Assembly (NCBI GenBank): GCA_003520925.1 | Contig: DOTV01000176.1 | Coordinates: 17,796-32,387 of the forward strand | Direction of reading: 5' to 3' | DNA from: Bacteroidales bacterium | GTDB taxonomy: Bacteria > Bacteroidota > Bacteroidia > Bacteroidales > VadinHA17 | DNA: 14,592 bases | Part shown: in pieces, positions 7,297 through 14,490 of the stretch | How the letters are laid out: every line of letters begins with the position of its first letter | Position numbering within the stretch: the stretch's first letter is position 1 | Notes under the pieces: generated by a model | Told to the model about the DNA's origin: nothing | The model's input: only the letters and a program-made list of their open reading frames with translations | Databases searched by the model: none | Translations under genes and position numbers: made by a program

Positions 7297-8775
7297 ATGC
7301 TCCTGCTTGGTATTGATTTGGGAAGCTCTTCAGTCAAAGCGTCAGTAATTGACGGAGAATCGGGAAAATGTATGGCTTCATCCTTTTATCCCAAAGATGA
7401 AATGAGGATTATTGCCCTTAAACCTGGTTGGGCGGAACAGGAACCTGAAGAATGGTGGTCGAATCTCAGGTCAGCAATTCTGGACTGTAACAACCAGCTC
7501 GGGGCAAAAAAGAGCAGCATAGGAGCAATAGGGATTTCATACCAGATGCACGGACTCGTTGCAGTTGATAAAGATTTCGGTGTAATTCGTCCTTCAATTA
7601 TCTGGTGCGACAGCCGGGCAGTCAGTTACGGAGAAAATGCATTAAAAAACCTTGGGAAGGAATTCTGTCTTTCCCGCCTTCTTAATTCTCCCGGCAATTT
7701 TACAGCCTCAAAACTGGCCTGGGTGAAGGAGAATGAGCCGGAGTTGTACAATCGGATCTACAAAATAATGTTACCGGGGGATTATGTTGCAATGCGGTTT
7801 ACAGGAGATATAGCAACTTCATTTACCGGCCTCTCTGAAGGGATATTCTGGGACTTCAAAAAAGGGGGCCTCTCTGGTGAAATTATGGATTTCTTTGGTT
7901 TCAGTCATGAAATTATTCCGGATGTTAAAGAGTCATTCTCCGTACAGGGAAGATTATTGGAAAGGGTTGCTTCAGATCTTGGTCTTCCTGTAGGAATTCC
8001 CGTTGCATACCGCGCAGGAGATCAGCCAAACAATGCATTGTCGCTCAATGTCCTGAATCCGGGAGATGTAGCTGCAACAGCCGGTACTTCAGGTGTAATT
8101 TATGGTGTTACCGATAAGACAAAGTTTGACTCTCAGTCAAGAGTTAATACATTCCTGCATGTCAATCATTCTACGGAGAATCAGCGATTGGGCGTTTTGC
8201 TTTGTATAAACGGCACGGGTATTCTGAACTCATGGTTAAAAAGGAATACCGGAAATGATCTGACATATAATGATATGAACGATATTGCCTCACAAGCGGC
8301 TCCTGGTTCAGATGGTCTCTCAATCCTTCCTTTCGGAAATGGTGCAGAAAGGATACTTATGAACAGAGATATGGGATGCAGGATCAGCGGGCTGAATTTT
8401 AACAGGCATTCAAATTCACATCTCTTCAGGGCAGCCCAGGAGGGAATTGCTTTTTCCTTCAGGTACGGGCTGGACATTATGAAGGAGACGGGGATTGATC
8501 CCGGACTTATAAGGGCTGGCAGGGCAAACATGTTTCTGAGTCCTGTTTTCCGCGAAGTCCTGTCATGTATTACAGGAGTGGAAATACATCTTTATAACAC
8601 TGACGGATCAATCGGAGCAGCAAGGGGAGCAGGTATAGGATGCGGTTATTATAAATCAGCGAAAGAGGCTTTCCCGGGATTATTGGCAGTAGGGAAAACC
8701 GAGCCGGATAAAACAAAATCAGTTGCTTATGAGGAGGCTTATTTAAACTGGAAGAATCTTCTTAGATCAGTTTGA
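7297..8775 (+). CDS. xylB: Xylulokinase
   Basis: A 492-residue FGGY-family sugar kinase that phosphorylates D-xylulose to D-xylulose 5-phosphate with ATP in the cytoplasm, feeding the pentose phosphate pathway. The first actin-like domain opens with LLGIDLGSSSVKASVID (3-19), including the phosphate-binding loop. YQMHGLVAVD (82-91) contains the Met-His-Gly element typical of xylulokinases, followed by WCDSRA (103-108). The second domain has YRAGDQPNNAL (238-248), where Asp242 is the predicted catalytic base, and TAGTSG (261-266) for phosphate contact. The adenosine region is in AGRANMFLSPVFREVLSC and GSIGAARGAG near the C-terminus. Length is normal. The next gene is xylose isomerase, which makes its substrate, so the assignment among FGGY kinases is secure. 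It lies 27 bases after the regulator gene with no obvious separate promoter or Shine-Dalgarno sequence, so it is probably transcribed with it. Confidence 0.96.
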   Translation: MLLLGIDLGSSSVKASVIDGESGKCMASSFYPKDEMRIIALKPGWAEQEPEEWWSNLRSAILDCNNQLGAKKSSIGAIGISYQMHGLVAVDKDFGVIRPSIIWCDSRAVSYGENALKNLGKEFCLSRLLNSPGNFTASKLAWVKENEPELYNRIYKIMLPGDYVAMRFTGDIATSFTGLSEGIFWDFKKGGLSGEIMDFFGFSHEIIPDVKESFSVQGRLLERVASDLGLPVGIPVAYRAGDQPNNALSLNVLNPGDVAATAGTSGVIYGVTDKTKFDSQSRVNTFLHVNHSTENQRLGVLLCINGTGILNSWLKRNTGNDLTYNDMNDIASQAAPGSDGLSILPFGNGAERILMNRDMGCRISGLNFNRHSNSHLFRAAQEGIAFSFRYGLDIMKETGIDPGLIRAGRANMFLSPVFREVLSCITGVEIHLYNTDGSIGAARGAGIGCGYYKSAKEAFPGLLAVGKTEPDKTKSVAYEEAYLNWKNLLRSV

Positions 8776-8802
8776 TATAGATTGGTTTCCTGATATACTT
8801 TG
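8771..8802 (+). promoter_or_regulatory. Candidate xylA promoter overlapping xylB stop
   Basis: TTTG at 8771-8774, followed after exactly 19 bases by TATACTTTG (8794-8802), resembles the Bacteroidota promoter TTTG-N19-TAnnTTTG with one extra base in the -7 box. The -33 box overlaps the xylB stop codon (TGA at 8773-8775). Transcription would start near 8808, giving a leader of about 57 bases before xylA. It could let xylA be expressed more strongly than lacI-xylB. Confidence 0.45.
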
Positions 8803-8864
8803 TGCTTACTTTACAACATTTACGACCAATGGATTTTTAAAACAATAATTTAAATTTCAGGAAT

Positions 8865-10190
8865 ATGATTTACAAAGGCAAAAAAGAGTATTATCCCGGC
8901 ATCGGGAAAATTGAATACGAAGGAAAAAAATCGAAAAATCCGCTCGCATTCAGATGGTATAATCCGGACCAGATAGTTTCAGGCAAAAAGATGAAGGATC
9001 ATCTACGTTATGCAATTGCATACTGGCATTCATTCTGCGGTGATGGCACCGACCAGTTTGGCAATGCAACTCACGCATATCCCTGGAAGGATCTGCCGTC
9101 AGATGATAAGATTAAACAGAGGCTAGATTCTGCTTTTGAATTTATCACCAAAATCGGTGCTCCTTATTACTGTTTTCATGATGTGGATGTAGTGGGAGGT
9201 GACGGATCAGTGTTTGATATTGAAAAACGTCTTGAGAAATTTGTTCCTGTTATGAAAAAACTTCAGGAACAGACAGGCGTGAAGCTTTTATGGGGCACGG
9301 CAAATCTGTTCTCAAATCCTAGGTACATGAATGGAGCAGCTACCAATCCGGATTTTGGGGTATTAACCAACGCTGCTGTACAGCTTAAAAATGCAATTGA
9401 GGCAACGCTTGAGCTTGGAGGCGAAAACTATGTTTTCTGGGGAGGCCGCGAAGGTTATATGAGCCTTCACAATACCGATATGAAGAGAGAGCTTGAACAT
9501 ATGGGTATGATGCTGACTCTTGCACGCGACTATGGCAGGAAAAAAGGATTCAAAGGCACTTTCCTTGTTGAGCCAAAACCAATGGAGCCATCAAAGCATC
9601 AGTATGATTATGATGCGGCTACAGTTATAGGTTTTCTGAACAAGTTCGGACTTGAAAAGGACTTCAAGCTGAACCTTGAAGTTAATCACGCAACACTCGC
9701 CGGACATACGTTTGCCCATGATCTCCAGGTAGCTGCCGACGCCGGGTTGCTTGGCAGTATCGACGCCAATAAAGGGGATTATCAGAATGGATGGGATACG
9801 GATGAATTTCCAACTAATGTTTATGAGATCACCGAAGCTATGCTTGTAATTCAGCAGGCAGGCGGATTTAAAACAGGGGGGATTAATTTTGATGCACATA
9901 TAAGGAGGAACTCAACTGACATTGAAGATCTCTTTATCGCTCATGTGAGCGGGATGGATACTTTTGCCAGGGCACTTATAATAGCCGATAAGATACTGAA
10001 GGAGAGTGATTATCTGAAATTGAAGAAGAAAAGATATGAGTCGTTTGATAAAGGTGCAGGCAAAGATTATGAAAAGGGAAAGATGACAATTGAGAGCCTG
10101 AGGGAGATTGCATTAAAAGCAGGAGAGCCTGCAGTACGAAGTGGTAAGCAGGAGCTTCTTGAGCAGTTGATAAATATGTATCTGGAATAA
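8865..10190 (+). CDS. xylA: Xylose isomerase
   Basis: A 441-residue class II xylose isomerase, interconverting D-xylose and D-xylulose in the cytoplasm with two divalent metal ions. All signature elements are present: YYCFHDVDVVGGDG (101-114) with the ring-opening His105 and its partner Asp108; LLWGTANLFSNPRYMNGAATNPD (141-163); FWGGREGY (191-198); FLVEPKP (233-239) with metal ligand Glu236; LEVNHATLAGHTF (271-283) with Glu272 and His275; GSIDANKGDYQNGWDTDEFP (297-316) with Asp300, Asp311 and Asp313; and GGINFDAHIRR (338-348) with Asp343. Length matches the family. The start has a weak AGGAA about four bases before the ATG. An 89-base gap separates it from xylB and contains a candidate promoter. 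Downstream it converges on the OsmC-like gene across an inverted repeat that may end its transcript. Confidence 0.98.
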   Translation: MIYKGKKEYYPGIGKIEYEGKKSKNPLAFRWYNPDQIVSGKKMKDHLRYAIAYWHSFCGDGTDQFGNATHAYPWKDLPSDDKIKQRLDSAFEFITKIGAPYYCFHDVDVVGGDGSVFDIEKRLEKFVPVMKKLQEQTGVKLLWGTANLFSNPRYMNGAATNPDFGVLTNAAVQLKNAIEATLELGGENYVFWGGREGYMSLHNTDMKRELEHMGMMLTLARDYGRKKGFKGTFLVEPKPMEPSKHQYDYDAATVIGFLNKFGLEKDFKLNLEVNHATLAGHTFAHDLQVAADAGLLGSIDANKGDYQNGWDTDEFPTNVYEITEAMLVIQQAGGFKTGGINFDAHIRRNSTDIEDLFIAHVSGMDTFARALIIADKILKESDYLKLKKKRYESFDKGAGKDYEKGKMTIESLREIALKAGEPAVRSGKQELLEQLINMYLE

Positions 10191-10200
10191 TTGTTTTTAT

Positions 10201-10291
10201 CTCTGTGGATCTCTGAGTCTTCTCTGTGGCTCTCTGTGAAATATTAAAAATTTTCACAGAGTTTCACAGAGAATCACAGAGTTACACTCAG
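10201..10291. repeat. Inverted array of 10-bp CTCTGTG units
   Basis: Four consecutive units on the left (CTCTGTGGAT 10201-10210, CTCTGAGTCTT 10211-10221, CTCTGTGGCT 10222-10231, CTCTGTGAAAT 10232-10242) face units of the opposite orientation on the right (TTTCACAGAG 10252-10261 and again 10262-10271, AATCACAGAG 10272-10281, then a degenerate TTACACTCAG 10282-10291). The inner pair forms a perfect 10-bp stem (10232-10241 with 10252-10261) around an AT-rich 10-base loop, and outer units can extend it as an imperfect cruciform. It sits between convergent xylA and the OsmC-like gene, so it could act as a terminator on both strands. It also resembles 'CTCTGTG/CACAGAG' intergenic repeats I recall from other environmental bacterial genomes; that link is from memory. 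Confidence 0.8.
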
Positions 10292-10313
10292 AACTAAAAA
10301 TTAAAAGATCCTC

Positions 10314-10706
10314 CTATTTGGAAGAAGTAATAATTTCGAATTCAGGAGGATTTGCAATTGACTTCTTCACCTTGCATAACCCTGCAACGTGCAAAAGTGA
10401 AGCTTTGTATTTTTCCGGGAAATCAGGAGGGAGCTTAATATCGAGTTTTATCGAAACCGGTAATCCGGTTTCCTTATTATATACTGTGGTCTGAATTAGT
10501 TTAATATTCTCTGCCGGTATCTGCCGGTTATCACAGAAGGATTTTACATAAATACCTGCGCAGGTACCTATTGAAGCCAGGAAAAGTTCGAAAGGAGCAG
10601 GGGCTGTATCGCCCCCGCCGTTATCGGATGGCTGATCTGTTCTAATCATATGGCCATGGGAATGGGCTGTCACCACTTTCCCTCCGTCAAAAGTAATTTC
10701 AATCAT
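10314..10706 (-). CDS. OsmC-like family protein
   Basis: A 130-residue OsmC/Ohr-superfamily protein of the YhfA-like type. Family members are small cytoplasmic proteins using a pair of cysteines; OsmC and Ohr themselves reduce organic hydroperoxides, while the YhfA branch is less characterised. Visible hallmarks are DNGGGDTAPAPFELFLASIGTCAGIYV (28-54), containing Cys49 at the start of the central helix, and VAGLCKVKKSI (107-117), containing Cys111, the expected second redox cysteine. The C-terminal FEIIT strand also fits. Length is normal for the short branch. It lies 52 bases after the ferritin-like gene on the same strand with no recognisable promoter of its own, suggesting a shared stress transcript. 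Substrate cannot be read from sequence. Confidence 0.9.
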   Translation of the reverse strand: MIEITFDGGKVVTAHSHGHMIRTDQPSDNGGGDTAPAPFELFLASIGTCAGIYVKSFCDNRQIPAENIKLIQTTVYNKETGLPVSIKLDIKLPPDFPEKYKASLLHVAGLCKVKKSIANPPEFEIITSSK

Positions 10707-10758
10707 ATCAGCAACTTATTAGTACTTTATTTTTAAAGTATTTTATATTATTTGTTGT

Positions 10759-11259
10759 TTATTTTCTTCTCAACAGCATAAGTTCAAGATCCTCTTTAAG
10801 GGCAGAGAGGTCCTCCTCATGTTCAACTTCCTGGGATAGGATTGCAAGGATCATATTATATGAGACAGGATCGGCGACTCTTGTTATATCCAGGAGGTTA
10901 TTATACGTCCGGATAGCACATTGTTCCCCTTTAATATTCTGATTCAGGACCTCCTCAACGTAGTGATCCGCAGGAGCATCATATCCACAACCGGAAATCT
11001 TCAGCCATTCTGCAGGTGAAAGTACAGGAGTTCCGCCGAGCTGAATTATTCTTGTAGCGATTAGTTCTGCATGGCTCAGCTCTTCGGTTGCATGGAGTGT
11101 AAGTTCCGCAATTACAGCATCTTTCATCGGTCCCTTTACCACTTTTGCCCCAATCCAGTACTGGTAATAAGCAAGCCATTCATCCGATAGTGCTTTGTTC
11201 AGCATACCGATAAGTTCATCGACATTCATTTTTACTATTTCTCTTCCTTTTTGTCCCAT
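10759..11259 (-). CDS. DPS-like (DPSL) ferritin-family protein
   Basis: A 166-residue four-helix ferritin-superfamily protein, expected to form a cage that oxidises and stores iron, usually using hydrogen peroxide, and protects DNA from oxidative damage. Di-iron ligands are visible as Glu27 (DEW), Glu60-x-x-His63 (EELSH), Glu112 (GEQ) and Glu144-x-x-His147 (EVEH): an intra-subunit ferroxidase site as in bacterioferritin rather than the inter-subunit site of classic Dps. Cys91 (SGCGYD) and Cys114 (GEQCAI) flank the site with the spacing seen in the DPS-like subfamily described from Sulfolobus and Bacteroides fragilis, which supports a DPSL call over plain bacterioferritin; no heme-ligand Met is obvious. 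The open frame begins at 11259, but the internal Met11 (ATG at 11229) gives MNVDELIGML and has an AGGAAG about 14 bases upstream, so the true start may be 11229. The gene precedes the OsmC-like gene. Confidence 0.85.
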   Translation of the reverse strand: MGQKGREIVKMNVDELIGMLNKALSDEWLAYYQYWIGAKVVKGPMKDAVIAELTLHATEELSHAELIATRIIQLGGTPVLSPAEWLKISGCGYDAPADHYVEEVLNQNIKGEQCAIRTYNNLLDITRVADPVSYNMILAILSQEVEHEEDLSALKEDLELMLLRRK

Positions 11260-11375
11260 GATTGGCAGTTTTAAAATATTTCTTTAAGATTTCATGTATC
11301 AGTTTTAACCTTTTAGCTTGTCGGTGTAGTTACCGATGATTTGAAGCCGCAAGTCCTTAACAGTAAAGTCCGGTA
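11260..11375 (-). other. Long leader of the ferritin transcript
   Basis: If transcription begins near 11375 as the promoter predicts, the ferritin mRNA has an untranslated leader of about 115 bases. It contains a short hairpin (TCGGT 11321-11325 with ACCGA 11332-11336, six-base loop, extendable by G-U pairs). I recognise no riboswitch family in it; regulation through this leader is speculative. Confidence 0.3.
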
Positions 11376-11380
11376 TTAAA

Positions 11381-11411
11381 CAAAGATAGTTATATGATAA
11401 TCTTTAGCAAA
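11381..11411 (-). promoter_or_regulatory. Bacteroidota-type promoter of the ferritin/OsmC genes
   Basis: Read on the minus strand, TTTG (11411-11408) is followed after exactly 19 bases by TATCTTTG (11388-11381). Both boxes are perfect matches to the Bacteroidota housekeeping promoter TTTG-N19-TAnnTTTG. Transcription would start near 11375 toward the ferritin gene. This is the best promoter in the window and supports a Bacteroidota host. Confidence 0.7.
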
Positions 11412-11434
11412 TGATAATAAGTTGTAAAAACTAA

Positions 11435-11600
11435 TTATTATTAAACAAAAAGAATACTCATAATACAAAATTACTTTAAAAAATTATCACAAAAACATTT
11501 GAATGCTAAGAACATCCAATTCTAAAACAATTCATTTTTAAATACAAATTATATTTAAGAACAAGTCATTCTTAAAAAGCAATCTACTATTAAAAACAAG
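11435..11600. repeat. Degenerate 17-bp tandem repeat array, left copy
   Basis: This AT-rich stretch is built of units close to TCAYTMTTAAAAACAAA. The clearest consecutive copies start at 11532, 11549, 11566 (18 bases) and 11584; for example TCATTTTTAAATACAAA (11532-11548) and CTACTATTAAAAACAAG (11584-11600). Weaker units at 11515 and 11498 keep the 17-base phase, and an isolated good match lies at 11435-11451. A further decayed unit is at 11636-11652. The same repeat recurs at 14491-14592, beyond the next two genes. The remainder of the 11412-11725 gap is plain AT-rich sequence in which I see nothing else definite. Confidence 0.65.
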
Positions 11601-11725
11601 TTTGTAAAAATGCTTTCACAGAATTTTACTAATAGTTGATATTAAAAAGTCGAGCTTATCGTTTACCTATGTGATCATCAGAATAATAATTACATTTTTT
11701 AAAACGTAATTGAAATACTCCAGAA

Positions 11726-13207
11726 ATGACTTGGAAAACTAAATTCGGAAGTTTTTATTTATTGCTGTTTTTATTTTTTTGCTGCAAAAAACCTAATCCA
11801 CCTGAATCTCCTAATCCACCTGAACCACCTATTGAAGATAATAAACCTCCCAGCGCATTTTCTGTAACGGTTCTGAAAACCTCATCAAATTATGTTTCAA
11901 TTGAATGGACGGCTGCTACGGATCCGGAAAATGATGCAATCATCTATTCAATCTGTATAAATGATTCAATAGTTAAAGACTCAATATCCAATGTGTTTAC
12001 TTGTAAAATTGATAATTTGAAACCTGAAAAGCATTATACAGGATATGTTCAGGCATCGGATTCTAAACTCAATTCCACAAAGGTGTCATTTGACTTTATT
12101 ACCGGGAAATACTATACAAGATTTAGCAAGGTTTACGGTTTCCTTGATAATTTCACTACTGGCAGATCAATCGTAGAAAACGGTCTAAAAGGATATATCA
12201 TTTCCGGTTTTGACCTCAACTGGGATCTCGCTCTTGTAAGCATTGATTCTCTCGGAAACGAAATCTGGAGAAGAACCTTTCCCTTTGCTCATCGGGATAA
12301 CCTCCAAATAAAAAAAACAAGTGATAATGCATTTATAATTGTCGGCTTTAGGTATGTACTTAAGATATCCAGTGACGGGGACAAAATATGGGACTATGTG
12401 GTAAATTATGAGGATAATGATACGGAGTTTACTTCTATCATTGAGACCAATGACAATGGGTATCTGGTAGTAGGCACAGGATTAAACTCCTCCTACACTA
12501 CGCTTGTGAGCTTGACCAAATTAAATACTGACGGTAAATTTCAATGGATCAGGTACTATGATAAACCTGAAGGATCCTCCGGATTCTATGGATCTTATGG
12601 TAATGGTATAGAAAGGTCATCTGATGGTAATTTTATTTTATTATGCTCAACCTATACCACAAATATGCATGTGTATATTATTAAAGTGGACATGGAAGGG
12701 CAATTGATCTGGAACAAAATACTCACGCCGCATTATTATAATATGCCAAAGCAAATCATAAAAACAACAGACAATGGATTATTGATTCTTTCGGATGCTA
12801 TTTCATCTACTGATGTACACTGGCCACGTGTAATAAAAATTGATAATGATGGGAATATAATTTGGGATCAGTTTTACGAAATGGATGCTTATAGCGCAAA
12901 ACCTTATGCAATTTGCCAGACAATAGACGGTGGTTACGCTATCACAGGTGAAATAAACAAAAATTATACAGGTTTGTATAAAGCTGCTTGTCTGTTATTA
13001 AAACTTAAGTCAGATGGGGCCTTCGATTGGGAAAAACTCTATAGCTATGGTGATGATATGGATTATTGGTGGTGTGGATATGATTTACAACAAACCAAGG
13101 ATTTTGGATTTTTAATAACCGGTAAAAAAAGTTGGATTTATTATCCACCAGAAAAGGATTGGGGTTATTGGGTGATAAAAACCGATCCAATTGGTGAGTT
13201 CGAATAA
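11726..13207 (+). CDS. Predicted lipoprotein, FnIII plus propeller-like repeats
   Basis: A 493-residue secreted protein of unknown function. The N-terminus has a hydrophobic signal (FYLLLFLFF, 10-18) ending at Cys19-Cys20, a plausible but atypical lipoprotein site, then a Pro-rich linker (PNPPES, PNPPEP) encoded by an 18-bp tandem duplication (11792-11809 and 11810-11827, 16 of 18 bases identical). Residues about 42-126 look like a fibronectin type III domain (PPSAFSV, YVSIEWTAATDPENDAI, LKPEKHYTGYVQASD). From about 130 to the end there are repeated units of the form 'T-x-D-x-G-[YFL]-hydrophobic-x-G ... K-[LIV]-D-x-x-G-x-x-x-W'. Their tryptophans fall at 181, 222, 274, 329, 380 and 435, spaced 41-55 residues, suggesting a six- to seven-bladed beta-propeller. 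No catalytic motif is evident; binding or adhesion at the cell surface is a guess. It stands alone in an AT-rich region next to the 17-bp repeats. Confidence 0.8.
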   Translation: MTWKTKFGSFYLLLFLFFCCKKPNPPESPNPPEPPIEDNKPPSAFSVTVLKTSSNYVSIEWTAATDPENDAIIYSICINDSIVKDSISNVFTCKIDNLKPEKHYTGYVQASDSKLNSTKVSFDFITGKYYTRFSKVYGFLDNFTTGRSIVENGLKGYIISGFDLNWDLALVSIDSLGNEIWRRTFPFAHRDNLQIKKTSDNAFIIVGFRYVLKISSDGDKIWDYVVNYEDNDTEFTSIIETNDNGYLVVGTGLNSSYTTLVSLTKLNTDGKFQWIRYYDKPEGSSGFYGSYGNGIERSSDGNFILLCSTYTTNMHVYIIKVDMEGQLIWNKILTPHYYNMPKQIIKTTDNGLLILSDAISSTDVHWPRVIKIDNDGNIIWDQFYEMDAYSAKPYAICQTIDGGYAITGEINKNYTGLYKAACLLLKLKSDGAFDWEKLYSYGDDMDYWWCGYDLQQTKDFGFLITGKKSWIYYPPEKDWGYWVIKTDPIGEFE

Positions 13208-13739
13208 TACATTTATTTAACAGAAATAATTCTTACCCTACTCAAAAAAACGATACTTTTACACGTACAATATGGGTAAGTTGTTTGTCGCAATTCTTCT
13301 TTAGCTGCTTCACACGAATCGGTTTGGCAATGGTTTTTACACCCGGAAACGCTTACCTGCTCCCCGTTAAATTCAAGATTAGTTTGAAAGTTTTCTGGCT
13401 CCGATCAGCTTGTAGGCGACACTGGGCAAGTGCACACCACAAGCTTTATAACTGGTGACAAACCCTATTCTCCGATCAAACTTGTACCCTGCTTACCTGC
13501 AGGTAGGCGTCAGATAACGCTAACTCCCTCAACCACCAGGCCATAAGGTGTCACCAAATGCAGGAACTTGATAATTTCAATAAATGTAAGTTACAAAGTG
13601 ATTTTTAACTTTATCAATGTTCTTTGATTAAAGAAGTATTCAAGAAAAGAGCAAACATTTTAATTCATTATTTGTTATCTAATTATATCTTTTATAATGT
13701 CATATTCAGTTACCATTCAACGAGTTAAAAACAACACAT
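13208..13739. other. Gene-free stretch with short internal repeats
   Basis: No convincing gene is present in these 532 bases; reading frames are broken by stops on both strands. Between 13351 and 13508 there are paired short direct repeats: GCTTACCTGC at 13351 and 13491, and CTCCGATCA followed shortly by CTTGTA at 13399 and 13470. There is also an imperfect hairpin with 7-bp outer arms (AGCTTGT 13407-13413, ACAAGCT 13439-13445; inner CACT/AGTG) and an 18-bp palindrome with one mismatch pair (13491-13508, core TACCTGCAGGTA). This section is richer in G+C than its surroundings, as if inserted or left from an older element. The last 180 bases before the cupin gene are AT-rich without a clear promoter. 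Confidence 0.5.
13491..13508. repeat. Palindrome around TACCTGCAGGTA
   Basis: GCTTACCTGCAGGTAGGC is self-complementary except for one T/G pair, with a perfect 12-bp core at 13494-13505. It lies in gene-free DNA. Short G+C-rich palindromes of this general kind recur in intergenic regions of related genomes as I remember, but no second full copy is in this window. Confidence 0.5.
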
Positions 13740-14282
13740 ATGAAAAGAGTAATTGTTAATCCGATATTCAGGGATACTGTAACATTCACTAAAACTTCCA
13801 TAGAAACAAATGGAAAATATACTGAAGCGGAATTGACACTGATGCCAGGGGGTAAGAATCCGTTGCACTATCATTTGAGTTATTCTGAAACATTCACTGC
13901 AATTGATGGTGAATTAGGATTAGGATTGGCAAGAAGTAAGAAGAAATTTTTGAAGCCGGGTGAAACATATACGGTTGAACCAAAAAACCTTCATCATTTT
14001 TTTAACCCCAATGAAAAAGAGATTAAATTTAAGGTAGTACTTAAACCCGGTCATGAAGGCTTTGAAAATTCTTTGCGAATTTTGTATGGATTGGCAGAAG
14101 ATGGACTGGTAAATAAAAAGGGCATTCCCAAAAGGCTTCAGCATATAGCAATTATTTCTTGTATGTCTGATATGAACTTACCTGGATTTTTTACCCTGAT
14201 CTTCCCTTTACTGAAACGTGTTGCTAATAAAGCAAAGGATTCAGGTGTTGAACAGCAATTGATTGACAGTTACTGTATATGA
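13740..14282 (+). CDS. Cupin-domain protein
   Basis: A 180-residue protein whose first 105 residues form a cupin barrel. Motif 1 is GKNPLHYHLSYSETFTAIDGEL (38-59) with candidate metal ligands His43, His45 and Glu50. Motif 2 is GETYTVEPKNLHHFFN (74-89) with His85 or His86. The remaining residues (about 108-180) form a helical tail containing LRILYGLAEDGLVNKKGIPKR, a layout I associate with small cupins of Bacteroidota with no assigned reaction. There is a short hydrophobic stretch (LPGFFTLIFPLL, about 147-158) but not a convincing membrane segment, and no signal peptide, so it is probably cytoplasmic. The ATG at 13740 is the only reasonable start; no strong Shine-Dalgarno sequence precedes it. 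It has no operon partner in the window. Specific function unknown. Confidence 0.85.
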   Translation: MKRVIVNPIFRDTVTFTKTSIETNGKYTEAELTLMPGGKNPLHYHLSYSETFTAIDGELGLGLARSKKKFLKPGETYTVEPKNLHHFFNPNEKEIKFKVVLKPGHEGFENSLRILYGLAEDGLVNKKGIPKRLQHIAIISCMSDMNLPGFFTLIFPLLKRVANKAKDSGVEQQLIDSYCI

Positions 14283-14490
14283 AATCATCAAAACCTGCAT
14301 CCAGGAAAGATTAATATACACTTGTACGGTATTGAACGTAATACGCGACAAAGTTCCCAACGGAACAAATATAACGAGCACCATGCATCGCCCTTAACTG
14401 TCAGGTTCGGGGTATCTACCCCACAAAAAAAGAAATGCAGCCACAACCTTCGACCGCTCAGCAATACCTGCCAATTTTATTGACTTGCCG
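14283..14490. other. Gene-free stretch downstream of the cupin gene
   Basis: No gene is seen between the cupin stop and the right repeat array. It contains two compact hairpins: GTTCC-CAAC-GGAAC (14353-14366) and GGGGTATCTACCCC (14409-14422). The second is followed by a run of A on the plus strand, which does not fit a terminator in either orientation. Base composition is mixed, more G+C-rich than the flanking repeat. Confidence 0.4.

Noticed and set aside
10723..10740. TACTTTA/TAAAGTA hairpin as terminator between the ferritin and OsmC-like genes
   Set aside because: Seven A-T-rich pairs with no G-C clamp are weak, and the genes are close enough to be co-transcribed.
11435..11600. CRISPR array
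   Set aside because: Units are 17 bases, contiguous and degenerate, with no unique spacers and no cas genes nearby.
13401..13530. Integron attC site
   Set aside because: There is an imperfect hairpin and an ACGCTAAC stretch, but I could not place paired RYYYAAC and GTTRRRY core sites at its ends, and no integrase gene is present.
14409..14422. Hairpin GGGGTATCTACCCC as a terminator for the cupin gene
   Set aside because: It is 127 bases past the stop and is followed by A rather than T on the plus strand, the wrong polarity for an intrinsic terminator.
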